From NCBI GenBank assembly GCA_964645005.1, contig CAZXYS010000001.1:62001-126000 (forward strand): a stretch of DNA of 64,000 nucleotides. Direction: 5' to 3'. Below are positions 9,782 to 18,643 of this stretch, one piece after another; position 1 is the stretch's first letter, and every line of letters starts with the position of its first letter. Both the position numbers and the translations under genes were made by a program. Under the pieces are notes generated by a model. That model did not search any database, had not been told where the DNA came from, and was given only the letters and a program-made list of their open reading frames with translations. Source of the stretch: CAZXYS01 sp964645005 (GTDB taxonomy: Bacteria; Bacteroidota; Ignavibacteria; Kapaibacteriales; UBA2268).

Positions 9782-10378
9782 TTAAAATGGCGAGAAATCC
9801 AGGGATACAATTTTTTTGCTGATAGCATAAATTGTTAACCCCGGCAGAGTTCTTATGCCGGTTTTTTCGATTATATTTTTCCGGTGACTGATTACTGTAT
9901 GAGTGCTGATGTTTAGTTTTTCGGCAATTTCTTTATTGGACAGCCCTTTGACAAGTTCTTTGAGAACATCGATTTCTCTTTCGGTAAGGTGTTCCTGCCG
10001 ATTTAATGTATTGTCGGTATTATAAAAGATTGTGTCGAGTTTTTTGCATACAATTTCTATAGGATCGGTGATCGAAATCTTATCGTCAAATGAATTTAGC
10101 AATTTATTGTCAAAAAATGAATATATGAGAGCTATCCATTTAATTTCCGGGTAATTATATTTTAATTTCAGAAATTCATTTTGATTGTTCTGTACCAGAA
10201 TTGGATTAATAATTACGAAATTAACGTTTTTTCCAACAAATAACCCGGCTAATTCATCGGTTTTATCCAGTCTGAACAAGTCAAAATGTTTGCCGTATTT
10301 CAATAATAGGTTCGACAACCCTTCATATACAATTTCCGAAGGCTCGATAACGGCAATATTTATTCTTTTATCATTCAT
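9782..10378 (-). CDS. LuxR/NarL-type regulator with a degenerate receiver domain
   Basis: A protein of 198 residues. A receiver-like fold occupies about 5-120 and a GerE/LuxR helix-turn-helix about 132-190 (LTEREIDVLKELVKGLSNKEIAEKL). The usual acidic pair near residue 10 reads IEPS, and the phospho-acceptor position reads IINPIL (Asn-Pro), so phosphorylation is unlikely. This is a pseudo-receiver regulator. Its start overlaps the hemerythrin gene stop by 4 bp (ATGA), showing translational coupling. The likely target is its own operon or the TonB receptor gene 126 bp downstream (inference). How a signal reaches it without phosphorylation is open; direct contact with the hemerythrin protein is one idea. 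Confidence 0.85.
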   Translation of the reverse strand: MNDKRINIAVIEPSEIVYEGLSNLLLKYGKHFDLFRLDKTDELAGLFVGKNVNFVIINPILVQNNQNEFLKLKYNYPEIKWIALIYSFFDNKLLNSFDDKISITDPIEIVCKKLDTIFYNTDNTLNRQEHLTEREIDVLKELVKGLSNKEIAEKLNISTHTVISHRKNIIEKTGIRTLPGLTIYAISKKIVSLDFSPF

Positions 10379-11082
10379 CCGGCTTTTTTTTCAACTTTAT
10401 CGATCAGTGGTAGTAATATTTTCTCTTCGATCAAAGAATGAATGTTCAAATCATATTCAAGTTCAAATAGGCTGTTGAGAAATTTTCTTCTGATCGGCAA
10501 ATTGTCTTTTAATTCAATATGTTTAAGCAGCAGGTTTTTAAGATCGGTGAGTTTGGTTTCTATATCCCCATGATGCTCTCTGTATTCGTTAACGGAAAAT
10601 TCTGATTCAACTTGAGAAGTTTGCGATTCAATCAAACTGCTGAAATATGGGAAAGCAATCTTGTCTTCATATTCGAGATGCTCAAGAACCTCCTTAAAAT
10701 ATTCGCTGAAGAATTTCTCAATCATTGCGATATCATCGTTCTGATACTTTTCATGCAATTGTTGTATGTAATCTTTTATTTCAGGGTATTTATTATATTT
10801 ATAAAAATTATGACTGTTTTTTAAAAATGAGATGATCACCAAAATGTCATCTTTTAAAGAAATCTTCACTTTTTCAGGGAAAAAGCCATTGTAAAGATTG
10901 CTTATAAGAATAAAGACAGAAGCACTAATATTATTTTCCTTACACAAATCATCAACCGATTTATCAGCTACCGCAAAATCAATATTAAAATGCTCCAGCA
11001 TCAATAGTAATATCGGATTTTCATTGATTAAATCCACTATTTTCAATTTCGGGTGGATATATGTTTTTTGGGTTTGATACAT
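10375..11082 (-). CDS. Hemerythrin-domain protein with DUF542-like N-terminus (RIC/YtfE/ScdA-like)
   Basis: A protein of 235 residues. Residues about 12-55 resemble the ScdA_N/DUF542 domain (LINENPILLLMLEHFNIDF...VDDLCKEN) but lack the family's usual cysteine pair (here FAVAD). A hemerythrin-like helical bundle follows. Candidate di-iron ligands are His in KNSHNF, HLEYED, EHHGDIE and IHSLIEEK, in the spaced H...HxxxE...H...HxxxE pattern. Members repair iron-sulfur clusters after nitrosative or oxidative stress, or sense O2/NO. The stop codon overlaps the LuxR-family start (ATGA), so the two proteins are made together. The gene is AT-rich compared with the housekeeping genes downstream. Confidence 0.85.
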   Translation of the reverse strand: MYQTQKTYIHPKLKIVDLINENPILLLMLEHFNIDFAVADKSVDDLCKENNISASVFILISNLYNGFFPEKVKISLKDDILVIISFLKNSHNFYKYNKYPEIKDYIQQLHEKYQNDDIAMIEKFFSEYFKEVLEHLEYEDKIAFPYFSSLIESQTSQVESEFSVNEYREHHGDIETKLTDLKNLLLKHIELKDNLPIRRKFLNSLFELEYDLNIHSLIEEKILLPLIDKVEKKAG

Positions 11083-11240
11083 TTTGAGTTTTTATTTGCA
11101 AAAATAAAACTTAAAGTTATTGTAAGCAAAATATTATATTAGGGTGTATTAAAATTGTTGGTCTAGATAAAATGGATATATCCCGGATTTTACAATTGAA
11201 CAGACATATTTCAGTATAAATAATTTAATTCTAAGAATTT

Positions 11241-11305
11241 AACCACACTTTTCTTTCCCTCCTTAGTAAGTAGGGGAGTGAAGCCGAAGGCTTTTCGGGG
11301 TGGTT
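11241..11305 (-). repeat. Interspersed repeat module A, inverted copy
   Basis: Third copy of module A, on the minus strand. AACCACACTT at 11241 through GAAGCCGAAGGCTT to GGGGTGGTT at 11297-11305. The left flank (TTCTAAGAATTTAA) is the reverse complement of the right flank of the other copies. The rest of 11083-11563 is AT-rich DNA in which I see no gene. It holds the promoter regions of two divergent genes. Confidence 0.8.
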
Positions 11306-11563
11306 CTTCCAAGTTAAAAAATAGCAAGAAGACAGTATTTTTTATAATATTTACTTTGTATGAATAAATTATTAATAATGAATGAATTAATAAATGTTAT
11401 TTTTGTACTGACCATTATTAAAAATTTAGTGGAATAATTTTGAAAATACTATATTTGTTCTATATTTCAGAAAAATTTAAAAGTTCTTTTTTTAAATGAA
11501 AAATTATTTATATTTTACGGAATAACAATTTTGGCATGAATTTTAATAGTAGGGCGGCGATCA

Positions 11564-12136
11564 ATGATCACTATTGATAATATAAAAATAGACAGCGAAA
11601 TACCTGAAGCAAAATTTCTTTGCGATCTGAAGAGCTGTAAGGGCGCCTGCTGTACGTTTTACGGAGATAACGGAGCGCCGCTTACGGAAGAAGAAGTTTT
11701 CCGTATCAGCGACAATTTGGAGAAAATAAAGAAATATCTGTCCGAGCGATCCCTCAATCATATAAAAGAACGTGGTTTTGTTAAAGGGGCTTCGGGCACC
11801 TACACTACCGAGTGCATTGATAAAAAAGAATGTGTTTTTGTGATCTGGGACGGAGATGTGGCAAAGTGCGGCATTGAGAAAGCCTATCACAATGGTGATT
11901 CCAATTTCAGGAAGCCGCTGTCATGCCACTTGTTCCCGGTTAGAATTGCAAATACTAACAACGGACAATACATGTACTATGAAAAGATCGAGGAATGCGA
12001 ACCAGGAGTGGAAAACGGTAAAAGACAGGATATCGGTATGATTGAAATGCTCGAGGAATCACTTGTCCGCGCTTATGGCAGGGACTGGTATGAAAAGCTC
12101 AAAAAGATTGCTTCGAACGGATTGCATAAAGATTAA
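11564..12136 (+). CDS. DUF3109 cysteine-rich protein (YkgJ-like)
   Basis: A protein of 190 residues matching the DUF3109 family, common in Bacteroidota. There are at least eight cysteines, including CDLKSCKGACC near the start, CIDKKEC and CGIEKAYH in the middle, and LSCHLFPVRI and ECEPG later. The spacing suggests metal or Fe-S binding, as in the related YkgJ family of putative zinc/iron-chelating proteins. No reaction is established for the family. It is followed at 87 bp by rpoN on the same strand, but a stretch of AT-rich sequence between them may carry an rpoN promoter. Confidence 0.82.
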   Translation: MITIDNIKIDSEIPEAKFLCDLKSCKGACCTFYGDNGAPLTEEEVFRISDNLEKIKKYLSERSLNHIKERGFVKGASGTYTTECIDKKECVFVIWDGDVAKCGIEKAYHNGDSNFRKPLSCHLFPVRIANTNNGQYMYYEKIEECEPGVENGKRQDIGMIEMLEESLVRAYGRDWYEKLKKIASNGLHKD

Positions 12137-12223
12137 TCCGGCAGTATTATTTTATATTTATAATGATAAAGTTTTAAAAAGGACTATTAAAACAATATAA
12201 TCAGGTAAAAAGGAACTTATTAT

Positions 12224-13954
12224 ATGAAACTGTCACTGGATCTGAAGACTTCTCTTTCGCAAACGCTGACACCGCAGCAGATACAGTATCTGAAGCTGCT
12301 GCAATTGCCTGTAATACAGCTTGAACAGCAAGTGCGGCAGGAGATTGAATCCAATCCTATGCTGGAAGAGATCATAGATGCAGAACTAGGGATCACCGAA
12401 AGCGGTGAGCCTCTCGAAGAAACAGATGAAGCCTTTACCCCCGCTGAAACTGACGGTGAAGGAAAGGATGCTGCTATCGAGTTGAAAGAACGAGAAAGTG
12501 AAAGATATCTATCGGATGATCGGGACCCGTTCGAATTCCAGAAAATGTTCATGCATGAAGATGCCTCATACCAGGGTAAGACAAGAAAAATTGACTACGA
12601 GGACGATGAATCCGAAGGCTTTCAGATCAGCCATCACACCAGTTTAGCGGAAGATTTGATCCAGCAGTTTAGATTAGTGGATTTGACGAGGGAGGAGTTT
12701 TTCCTGGGCGAGCAGATCATAGGCAATATAGACAATGACGGCTACCTGCGCAGGGATTTACAGGAAATAGTGAATGAGACAAATGCTCTCATTGCCGAGA
12801 TAAACTATAATCTGGAAAATGCCCGTGCCGAGCAAAATTCAAAGAATGGTAATTACGAAAATCCGGCGCGTCAGTTTGCTCTTTCGAAAGAAAGCAGCCA
12901 GCTGCTGATGAGTGTTTACAAGTCCAATCCGGATATGGTTGAATCATTGAAGGAATTGGTAGCAGGTGCACAAACCGAGCGTGACGATGAAAACGGACAG
13001 CTTTTAAAAGAAGTTACTATGGAGCAGGCAGATAAGGTACTTGCGGAGATACGGTCATTAGATCCGCCGGGGATAGGCTCGCGCGATGTCCGTGAATGCC
13101 TTTTGGCACAGCTTGATGCATATCCCAAACCAAATGCAGCACAAAAACTGGCAAAAGAAATTCTACAATACACTTATGATGCTTTCACCAAAAAGCATTA
13201 TAATGTGATCCGGAAGCAATTAGGGGTGACCGACGACTACCTCCGGGAGGCTCTGGAAGAGATACGCAGTCTAAACCCCAAACCTGGAGGAGGAGATTAT
13301 CAAGCGGAAGTAAATACGGTTATACCTGACTTTGTTGTTGATGTTGATGAAGAATCCGGCGAGCTTATGATTACGGTAAATGACACCAGCCTGCCTTCCA
13401 TAAGACTCAATAAAGCCTACGAAAAAATGAAGAAGGAAGCCTATTTCAAAACATCAAACAAGGAAACCAAAGATTGGGTTCGAAATAAATATGAGGATGC
13501 GAAATTCCTGATTCAGGCTATAAAACAGCGCAAAACAACGATGCTGAAAGTGATGACGGCAATTGCACATCTTCAGCAGGATTTCTTTTACTATGGTCCC
13601 TCGGAGATCAAACCTTTGATATATAAAAATGTAGCCGATAATACCGGGCTTGACATATCAACTGTTTGCAGGATAGTGAACGGAAAATATGTACAGACAC
13701 CTTACGGCACTTATGAATTGAAATACTTTTTCAGTGAAGCGCTGCCTACGGAAGAAGGTGAAGAAGTTGCTACCCGGGTTATCAAACAGGAATTGAAAAA
13801 TATTATCGACAGTGAATCGAAGAAAAAGCCATACAGCGATGATAAACTGAGCCAGATGCTAAAAGACAAAGGCTTTAGGGTAGCCCGAAGGACGGTAGCG
13901 AAATACCGCGAGCAGATGAAGATACCCGTAGCCCGGCTCAGGAAGGAATTATAA
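12224..13954 (+). CDS. rpoN: RNA polymerase sigma-54 factor RpoN
   Basis: A protein of 576 residues. Region I is the glutamine/leucine-rich activator-interaction segment (about 5-50, LSQTLTPQQIQYLKLLQLPVI). The core-binding domain follows (NIDNDGYL ~165; LDPPGIGSRDVRECLLAQL ~285). The DNA-binding part has the helix-turn-helix (LDISTVCRIVNGKYVQTPYG) and the RpoN box ARRTVAKYRE near the C-terminus. The chain is longer than the usual 450-500 residues because about 90 residues are inserted between NIDNDGYLRRDLQEIV and EQADKVLAEIRSLDPPG. Sigma-54 needs AAA+ activators, none of which lies in the window. A ribosome-binding site (AAAAAGGAAC) precedes the ATG. Confidence 0.95.
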   Translation: MKLSLDLKTSLSQTLTPQQIQYLKLLQLPVIQLEQQVRQEIESNPMLEEIIDAELGITESGEPLEETDEAFTPAETDGEGKDAAIELKERESERYLSDDRDPFEFQKMFMHEDASYQGKTRKIDYEDDESEGFQISHHTSLAEDLIQQFRLVDLTREEFFLGEQIIGNIDNDGYLRRDLQEIVNETNALIAEINYNLENARAEQNSKNGNYENPARQFALSKESSQLLMSVYKSNPDMVESLKELVAGAQTERDDENGQLLKEVTMEQADKVLAEIRSLDPPGIGSRDVRECLLAQLDAYPKPNAAQKLAKEILQYTYDAFTKKHYNVIRKQLGVTDDYLREALEEIRSLNPKPGGGDYQAEVNTVIPDFVVDVDEESGELMITVNDTSLPSIRLNKAYEKMKKEAYFKTSNKETKDWVRNKYEDAKFLIQAIKQRKTTMLKVMTAIAHLQQDFFYYGPSEIKPLIYKNVADNTGLDISTVCRIVNGKYVQTPYGTYELKYFFSEALPTEEGEEVATRVIKQELKNIIDSESKKKPYSDDKLSQMLKDKGFRVARRTVAKYREQMKIPVARLRKEL

Positions 13955-13992
13955 TTAGTAAAGATAATAAATTTTAAGGTATTGAATAAAAA

Positions 13993-15114
13993 TTGAGTCT
14001 ATTGGAAACATTTACAAGGATCGAGAATAAGTTTCGCCCGATAGCAGCGAAACTGCCTCCGGGCTTGTTCATTTCATTATATTCTTCCGGTAGAAAAAGC
14101 TTTTTAAATCTATTTGTTAACGATCTGCCGGAAAGACGCTTCATGCCGCCGGAAACTAATCGGGTAAAACTCTGGGACATAAATTTCTCATGCGATTTGT
14201 TAAATGCTGCCGGTATGTTTAAGGAAGGGCAGGGATATAGAACAGCAGCCAATCAGGGCGCCGGTGCTTTTCTTGCGGGCACTACCACGGCTTTTCCGAG
14301 GGAGGGAAATCAGAAGAATAACATTGTTCATCCTTTCAGCCCTTTCCCGAAAGCAGGAGCAGCTATAAATTGGATGGGGCTGCCAAATCCCGGTCATGAG
14401 GAAGTGGCTAAGAGATTATCGACAGCAGCCCGGCTTAAGAATTGCCCGGTAGGAGCGAGTCTTAGTGCTTCCCCGGAACAAACCGGCGAGGATGCTATGC
14501 AAAGCCTGGTCGAAGGAATGAATTTATACGAAAAAGCCGGTGTCGAATTCATGGAGATAAATGAGAGCTGCCCTAACGTTCCCCATACAGATCAATGCGG
14601 CTCTCATTGCAAGCTTGAAAAGGGGCTTGTAGAACGCCTGGATTATATCAGCGAAAAATTTTTAAAAGTGAGAAAACATCACGTACCTGTGGCAGTGAAA
14701 TTTTCAACTGATACCGACAAAGAGCAATTACCCGATTTGCTTGATCTGCTCTTCGATCTCGGATTTGACGGGATAAACATTGGAAATACTTCAGTTGAAT
14801 ACGAAAAATACGCCTCTGAGATAAATAGTTCAGAGAAGAAGATATTTTATTATTTCATAGAAAACTTTGGCGGCGGCGTCAGCGGCAGACCATTAAAGGA
14901 AATATCTCTCGAATTAGCTTCAGCCGCAGTAGATTATGTTGCTAAAAAGCAGCCGTCTCAGGAATTTCATGTTATCCGCACCGGCGGCATTGAAACCAGA
15001 GAAGATCTGGAACTATCCCGCGCTGAAGGCATATCTTTAAATCAATGGTTTACGGGTTATTTCGACTCTTTTGCCAAATACGGTCACAGCCTATATGAAA
15101 AGCTATTCAGTTGA
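13993..15114 (+). CDS. Dihydroorotate dehydrogenase-like FMN enzyme
   Basis: A protein of 373 residues with a TIM-barrel FMN-binding fold of the DHODH family. N-AAGMFKEG and GAGAFLAGTTT match the FMN/substrate region; MEINESCPNVP holds the active-site loop; VAVKFSTD and VIRTGGIETREDL match the later FMN-phosphate strands. The catalytic position is Cys193, as in class 1 DHODH, whereas the roughly 55-residue N-terminal helical extension recalls membrane-bound class 2. It would oxidise dihydroorotate to orotate in pyrimidine synthesis, but another FMN oxidoreductase role is possible. The start is a TTG (13993); the first in-frame ATG is about 50 residues later, inside the extension. It lies 38 bp after rpoN. 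Confidence 0.75.
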   Translation: MSLLETFTRIENKFRPIAAKLPPGLFISLYSSGRKSFLNLFVNDLPERRFMPPETNRVKLWDINFSCDLLNAAGMFKEGQGYRTAANQGAGAFLAGTTTAFPREGNQKNNIVHPFSPFPKAGAAINWMGLPNPGHEEVAKRLSTAARLKNCPVGASLSASPEQTGEDAMQSLVEGMNLYEKAGVEFMEINESCPNVPHTDQCGSHCKLEKGLVERLDYISEKFLKVRKHHVPVAVKFSTDTDKEQLPDLLDLLFDLGFDGINIGNTSVEYEKYASEINSSEKKIFYYFIENFGGGVSGRPLKEISLELASAAVDYVAKKQPSQEFHVIRTGGIETREDLELSRAEGISLNQWFTGYFDSFAKYGHSLYEKLFS

Positions 15115-15149
15115 AAGTGATTGCTCAAGTTTAAATTGTCTAATTACCA

Positions 15150-15932
15150 TTAATGCAAGCTTTTAGCATACTCAATTATCTTTTCGAGTTCTTCCGGTAA
15201 AATGCACTGTTGTTCATCGCAAAGAGCTTCTTTCGGGCGGTCGTGGCACTCGATCAATAAGCCATCCGCCCCGAGAACTAATGCCGCCTTAGAAATGGCG
15301 GTTACATATTTAGCGTGACCGGTGGAATGGGAAGGGTCAAATATTACAGGCAAATTCCTTGAATCGGCTTTTTCCCTTAATTCCAGTATGCTTGAAAGGT
15401 CAGGAGTAAAGCGCATACCCGAGGAAATTTGTTCAAAACTTCTTATACCCCGCAGGCATAAAATAATATTGGGATTGCCGGCATTGATAATGTAATTGGC
15501 AGCGCTGAGAAATTCGTCAAGAGTGGCGTTGAAAGCTCTTTTCAGCAGAATAGGCTTTTTGTCGTTTGCAGTTGCTTTGCCTATTTCTTTAAGCAAGCCA
15601 TAGGAAAACATGTTCCTGCTGCCGATTTGTATTACATCGATAAACTTGTTTGCCGCTTCTATATGGCAGGAATCCAGTATCTCGGAAACGACGTACATAT
15701 CATTTTTATCTGCTGCTTCCCTGATATATTTCAATCCGTCAAAACCAAGACCCTGAAATGATTCCGGGCATGTTCTTGGTTTGTAAGCTCCGCCGCGAAG
15801 AAATTTTATGCCCAAATCAGCAACTTTATTACTTATCCTGTGGATCTGTTCTTTTGATTCAATGGCGCATGGTCCGGCAATAATTGTCTTCTCAGTCCTA
15901 AAATATGTCATTATTTGATCTGCCGAATTCAT
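15150..15932 (-). CDS. aroF: DAHP synthase (3-deoxy-7-phosphoheptulonate synthase), type I-beta
   Basis: A protein of 260 residues, catalytic domain only, without the ferredoxin-like or chorismate-mutase regulatory domain. Visible family motifs are IIAGPCAIES near the start, KFLRGGAYKPRTCPESFQG, VIQIGSRNM, PILLKRAF, LCLRGIRSFE and VIFDPSHSTGH near the end. It condenses phosphoenolpyruvate and erythrose 4-phosphate in the first shikimate step. The Cys in TCPES and the His in SHSTGH are expected metal ligands. As there is no attached regulatory domain, feedback control may be absent or supplied in trans. It is convergent with the DHODH-like gene. Confidence 0.93.
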   Translation of the reverse strand: MNSADQIMTYFRTEKTIIAGPCAIESKEQIHRISNKVADLGIKFLRGGAYKPRTCPESFQGLGFDGLKYIREAADKNDMYVVSEILDSCHIEAANKFIDVIQIGSRNMFSYGLLKEIGKATANDKKPILLKRAFNATLDEFLSAANYIINAGNPNIILCLRGIRSFEQISSGMRFTPDLSSILELREKADSRNLPVIFDPSHSTGHAKYVTAISKAALVLGADGLLIECHDRPKEALCDEQQCILPEELEKIIEYAKSLH

Positions 15933-16083
15933 CTTTCCTTCTACTTAATTTTTGTTTAACATGAAATATATCATTATTCGAAGTCAAAGTCAAATATAAT
16001 TTGGATTTTGTAACAAGCTCAATTAAAATATTACCAGTCAATTTCGTTTGAAATGAAAATTTTGAATATTTATTAACAGAAGT

Positions 16084-16557
16084 ATGAACAAACTCGATCC
16101 TTCGGTAAAGACAATATGGTCATTGACGATTCTGGGCAAATATGTGCTGTTCAGTCTGATAGTACTGTTTGTCGAGCAAATGATAATACTGCCGAATATG
16201 GAATGGTTCCTGCCGTCAGGTGTGCTGACGCTTGTGATCATTGGATTGGCAGTTATTACCGCAATTATTTGGCCTATTCTGGCTTATAAATTCTGGCAGT
16301 TTGATATCAGAACCGATGAACTTTATATTGAAAGGGGCGTTTTGACGAGAATTAAAACGACCGCGCCATACTCACGCATACAGCATATCGACGTCCAGCA
16401 GAATGTCCTCGAGAGGATGTTCGATCTGTCAAAATTAGTAATCTATACTGCCGGCACTCGTGGCGCCGATCTTGTAATACCCGGCTTGCCGATAGAATAC
16501 GCCGAAGCGCTTCGAGACCAGCTTAAGAATTATACACCCGACGAAGATGCAGTATGA
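16084..16557 (+). CDS. PH-domain membrane protein, YdbS-like
   Basis: A protein of 157 residues. Two membrane segments (about 20-38 and 45-70) are followed by a bacterial PH (bPH2) domain. The domain shows the family signature LYIERGVLTRIKTTAPYSRIQHIDVQQ, then LSKLVIYTAGT. YdbS and YdbT family proteins are small membrane proteins of uncertain role, usually encoded in pairs. Its stop overlaps the start of the next gene by 4 bp (ATGA), so the two are translated together and probably act together. Confidence 0.85.
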   Translation: MNKLDPSVKTIWSLTILGKYVLFSLIVLFVEQMIILPNMEWFLPSGVLTLVIIGLAVITAIIWPILAYKFWQFDIRTDELYIERGVLTRIKTTAPYSRIQHIDVQQNVLERMFDLSKLVIYTAGTRGADLVIPGLPIEYAEALRDQLKNYTPDEDAV

Positions 16558-18155
16558 CACAACTATTCGAAGAATATAAACAGGAAAGACATCTGCACTG
16601 GCTGTCCATAGTCTATCGCGGACTTATGAACCTGCCGAGCTATGCAATTTTCTTTGTGATAGCTTTCATGCAGAGGAATACGACAGACCTGTTTTATATC
16701 GCAATCATACTGCTATTTTCGATATTTACCTTGCCAATGCTTATCCTCAACTGGTATTACTATACATTTTACTTTACGAATAAAGAGATTGTCATCAAAC
16801 ATGGCGTTTTCTCGCGGCAGCAGAGGAATATTCAATTGCACAGAATACAGAATATTGACATATCGCAGAATTTCCTCCAGAGAATACTGGGTATAGCGCG
16901 TGTGCAGGCGGAAACTGCCGGCGGCGCTGAATCAGAAGCCGTGCTCGAGTACGTCAGCAGGGACGATGCCGAAGAGATCAAGCAGCGCATACGTAAATTC
17001 CAGTTTATTTTCGAAAAGAAAAAAAGCGAGGAACAAAAAGCTGAAGAAGAGATAGAGCGCGAAGTCGAAAAAGGCGAAATTGATATTTCTGAAGAAGAAC
17101 TGCAGGAAATCGAGGAAAAGATTGAAACTGGCGAGGATGAAGAAAAGCTGATATTCTCGATGACGCCGGTCGATCTGGCGAAGTACGGTATGCTGCGTTT
17201 CAGACCGCTGCTGCTGATATTGGCGGTATCGATACTGTCGTTTGTTCAGCAGATGTATTTTATGATCTATGAGCAGCAGGATTTTTTCGCCTTTTTTGAT
17301 ACTATCTACGTTAATTTTGCTAACTTCTTCGAAGGAATGAACCTGCCTTTTATCATTTTATACTCTATCGGCGGGATAATTTTGATATTATTTGTATCCT
17401 GGCTTCTGGACATACTTCTGACTACAGCAACTTATTTCGACTTTAAACTATACCACCAGCATGATAAGCTATATACCCAATACGGACTCTTCAATAAGCG
17501 CAGCGGCACAATCCCTATAAAAAAGCTGCAGATGATGGTGATAAATACCAATCCTCTGCGCAGATATTTCGGTTACTATGGTCTGTCGCTTGAAACTGCC
17601 GGATTTGCGGGCGCGGTAAAAGGTCCTGAGTCAGCCGTCCCGCTGGCTAAGAGGAACAGAGTTATCAACCTTTCGAAAAATATACGAGAATATGAACTGC
17701 CGGATTACTTTATACCAGTATCTAAGAAGACTATCCGGCGGATGACCTTCAGATATGCCATCCGAAGCGCTCCGTTCTTTGCCGGGGCGATAGCTCTGGT
17801 TCCCTGGACGGCATGGTTCCTGTTGTTGACGCCGCTTCTTTACTTCTGGGCTTATTTACAGTGGAAACACCGCGGATATTTCGTTAGGGATGATGATATT
17901 ATGATAAAGCAGGGCGTGATACAACAGAGGATAACAATTTTGCCTGTTGAAAAGATCCAGACGCTGAATATAATCGAGACTTTTTTCCAGAGGCGCCTGC
18001 GGCTGGCTACACTTGCTATAGATACTGCCGCTACGGCAATGTCCGGCGACGCAGATATAATCGACATCGACCGTGATGAAGCCCGTTATATAATGGATAT
18101 GCTGTCCGAGGAATTCCTTAAACTGCGTTCAAAGAGAAATCAGCAAACGGCATAA
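16554..18155 (+). CDS. PH-domain membrane protein, YdbT-like, with three bPH2 domains
   Basis: A protein of 533 residues. It contains three membrane-flanked bPH2 domains: about 65-150 (IVIKHGVFSRQQRNIQLHRIQNIDISQN), about 310-390 (LYTQYGLFNKRSGTIPIKKLQMMVI) and about 440-525 (IMIKQGVIQQRITILPVEKIQTLNI). Each is preceded by a pair of hydrophobic helices. Between the first two domains lies a very acidic charged stretch (about 158-200, EEKKSEEQKAEEEIEREVE) that is probably a coiled coil. The pairing with the preceding short PH gene is the usual arrangement. Function is unknown; an envelope-stress or lipid-related role is conjecture. Confidence 0.85.
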   Translation: MTQLFEEYKQERHLHWLSIVYRGLMNLPSYAIFFVIAFMQRNTTDLFYIAIILLFSIFTLPMLILNWYYYTFYFTNKEIVIKHGVFSRQQRNIQLHRIQNIDISQNFLQRILGIARVQAETAGGAESEAVLEYVSRDDAEEIKQRIRKFQFIFEKKKSEEQKAEEEIEREVEKGEIDISEEELQEIEEKIETGEDEEKLIFSMTPVDLAKYGMLRFRPLLLILAVSILSFVQQMYFMIYEQQDFFAFFDTIYVNFANFFEGMNLPFIILYSIGGIILILFVSWLLDILLTTATYFDFKLYHQHDKLYTQYGLFNKRSGTIPIKKLQMMVINTNPLRRYFGYYGLSLETAGFAGAVKGPESAVPLAKRNRVINLSKNIREYELPDYFIPVSKKTIRRMTFRYAIRSAPFFAGAIALVPWTAWFLLLTPLLYFWAYLQWKHRGYFVRDDDIMIKQGVIQQRITILPVEKIQTLNIIETFFQRRLRLATLAIDTAATAMSGDADIIDIDRDEARYIMDMLSEEFLKLRSKRNQQTA

Positions 18156-18178
18156 ATTTTCCACAGTGCTGTTGCTCC

Positions 18179-18643
18179 CTAATTTTTTTCTTTTAATCGC
18201 GCGAGAACCGCCGGTTCTCCCTGCCACCGGATCATTTTCCCGTGCACTTCAACTTCTTTTATTGCGCCGCTTTTTGTATATATTCTAAAGCTGTATTTTT
18301 CCGGTACATCTACGTTCAGGAATCTATTCATGTGTGTTTTTATCAGAACTTCCCTGTCATCTTCATGGATAATTTGCTCGAAGCCCATGCCTTTAAGTTC
18401 TTTACGATTATAGCCGGTTAATTCCTGCAATTTGGAATTGAAAAAGACAAGTTTTCTATTGGAAATTACGACTTGAGCATCGGGCAGGTTCTCGAAAAGT
18501 GTCTTGTAATCCTCGATATTTTCGCGGATTACCTGCTTTTCTTTTTTTACCCTGTAGAACTTGAGGTTTAAACTCTCGTAACCTTCTTTGAGATTTTCAA
18601 TTTCTTCTATCAGTTTTTCTTTGCTATAGTTCTTATAATCCAT
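18179..18643 (-). CDS. Stand-alone PAS-domain protein
   Basis: A protein of 154 residues. An N-terminal coiled coil (about 5-42, YSKEKLIEEIENLKEGYESL) is followed by a single PAS domain (about 45-150, FENLPDAQVVISNRKLVFFNSKLQELTGYNRKELKG...IIHEDDREVL). No kinase, cyclase or DNA-binding output domain is attached, so it must signal by binding a partner or be a remnant of a larger sensor. The frame is intact with a clean stop. No partner gene lies next to it; it converges on the PH-domain pair. Confidence 0.8.
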   Translation of the reverse strand: MDYKNYSKEKLIEEIENLKEGYESLNLKFYRVKKEKQVIRENIEDYKTLFENLPDAQVVISNRKLVFFNSKLQELTGYNRKELKGMGFEQIIHEDDREVLIKTHMNRFLNVDVPEKYSFRIYTKSGAIKEVEVHGKMIRWQGEPAVLARLKEKN

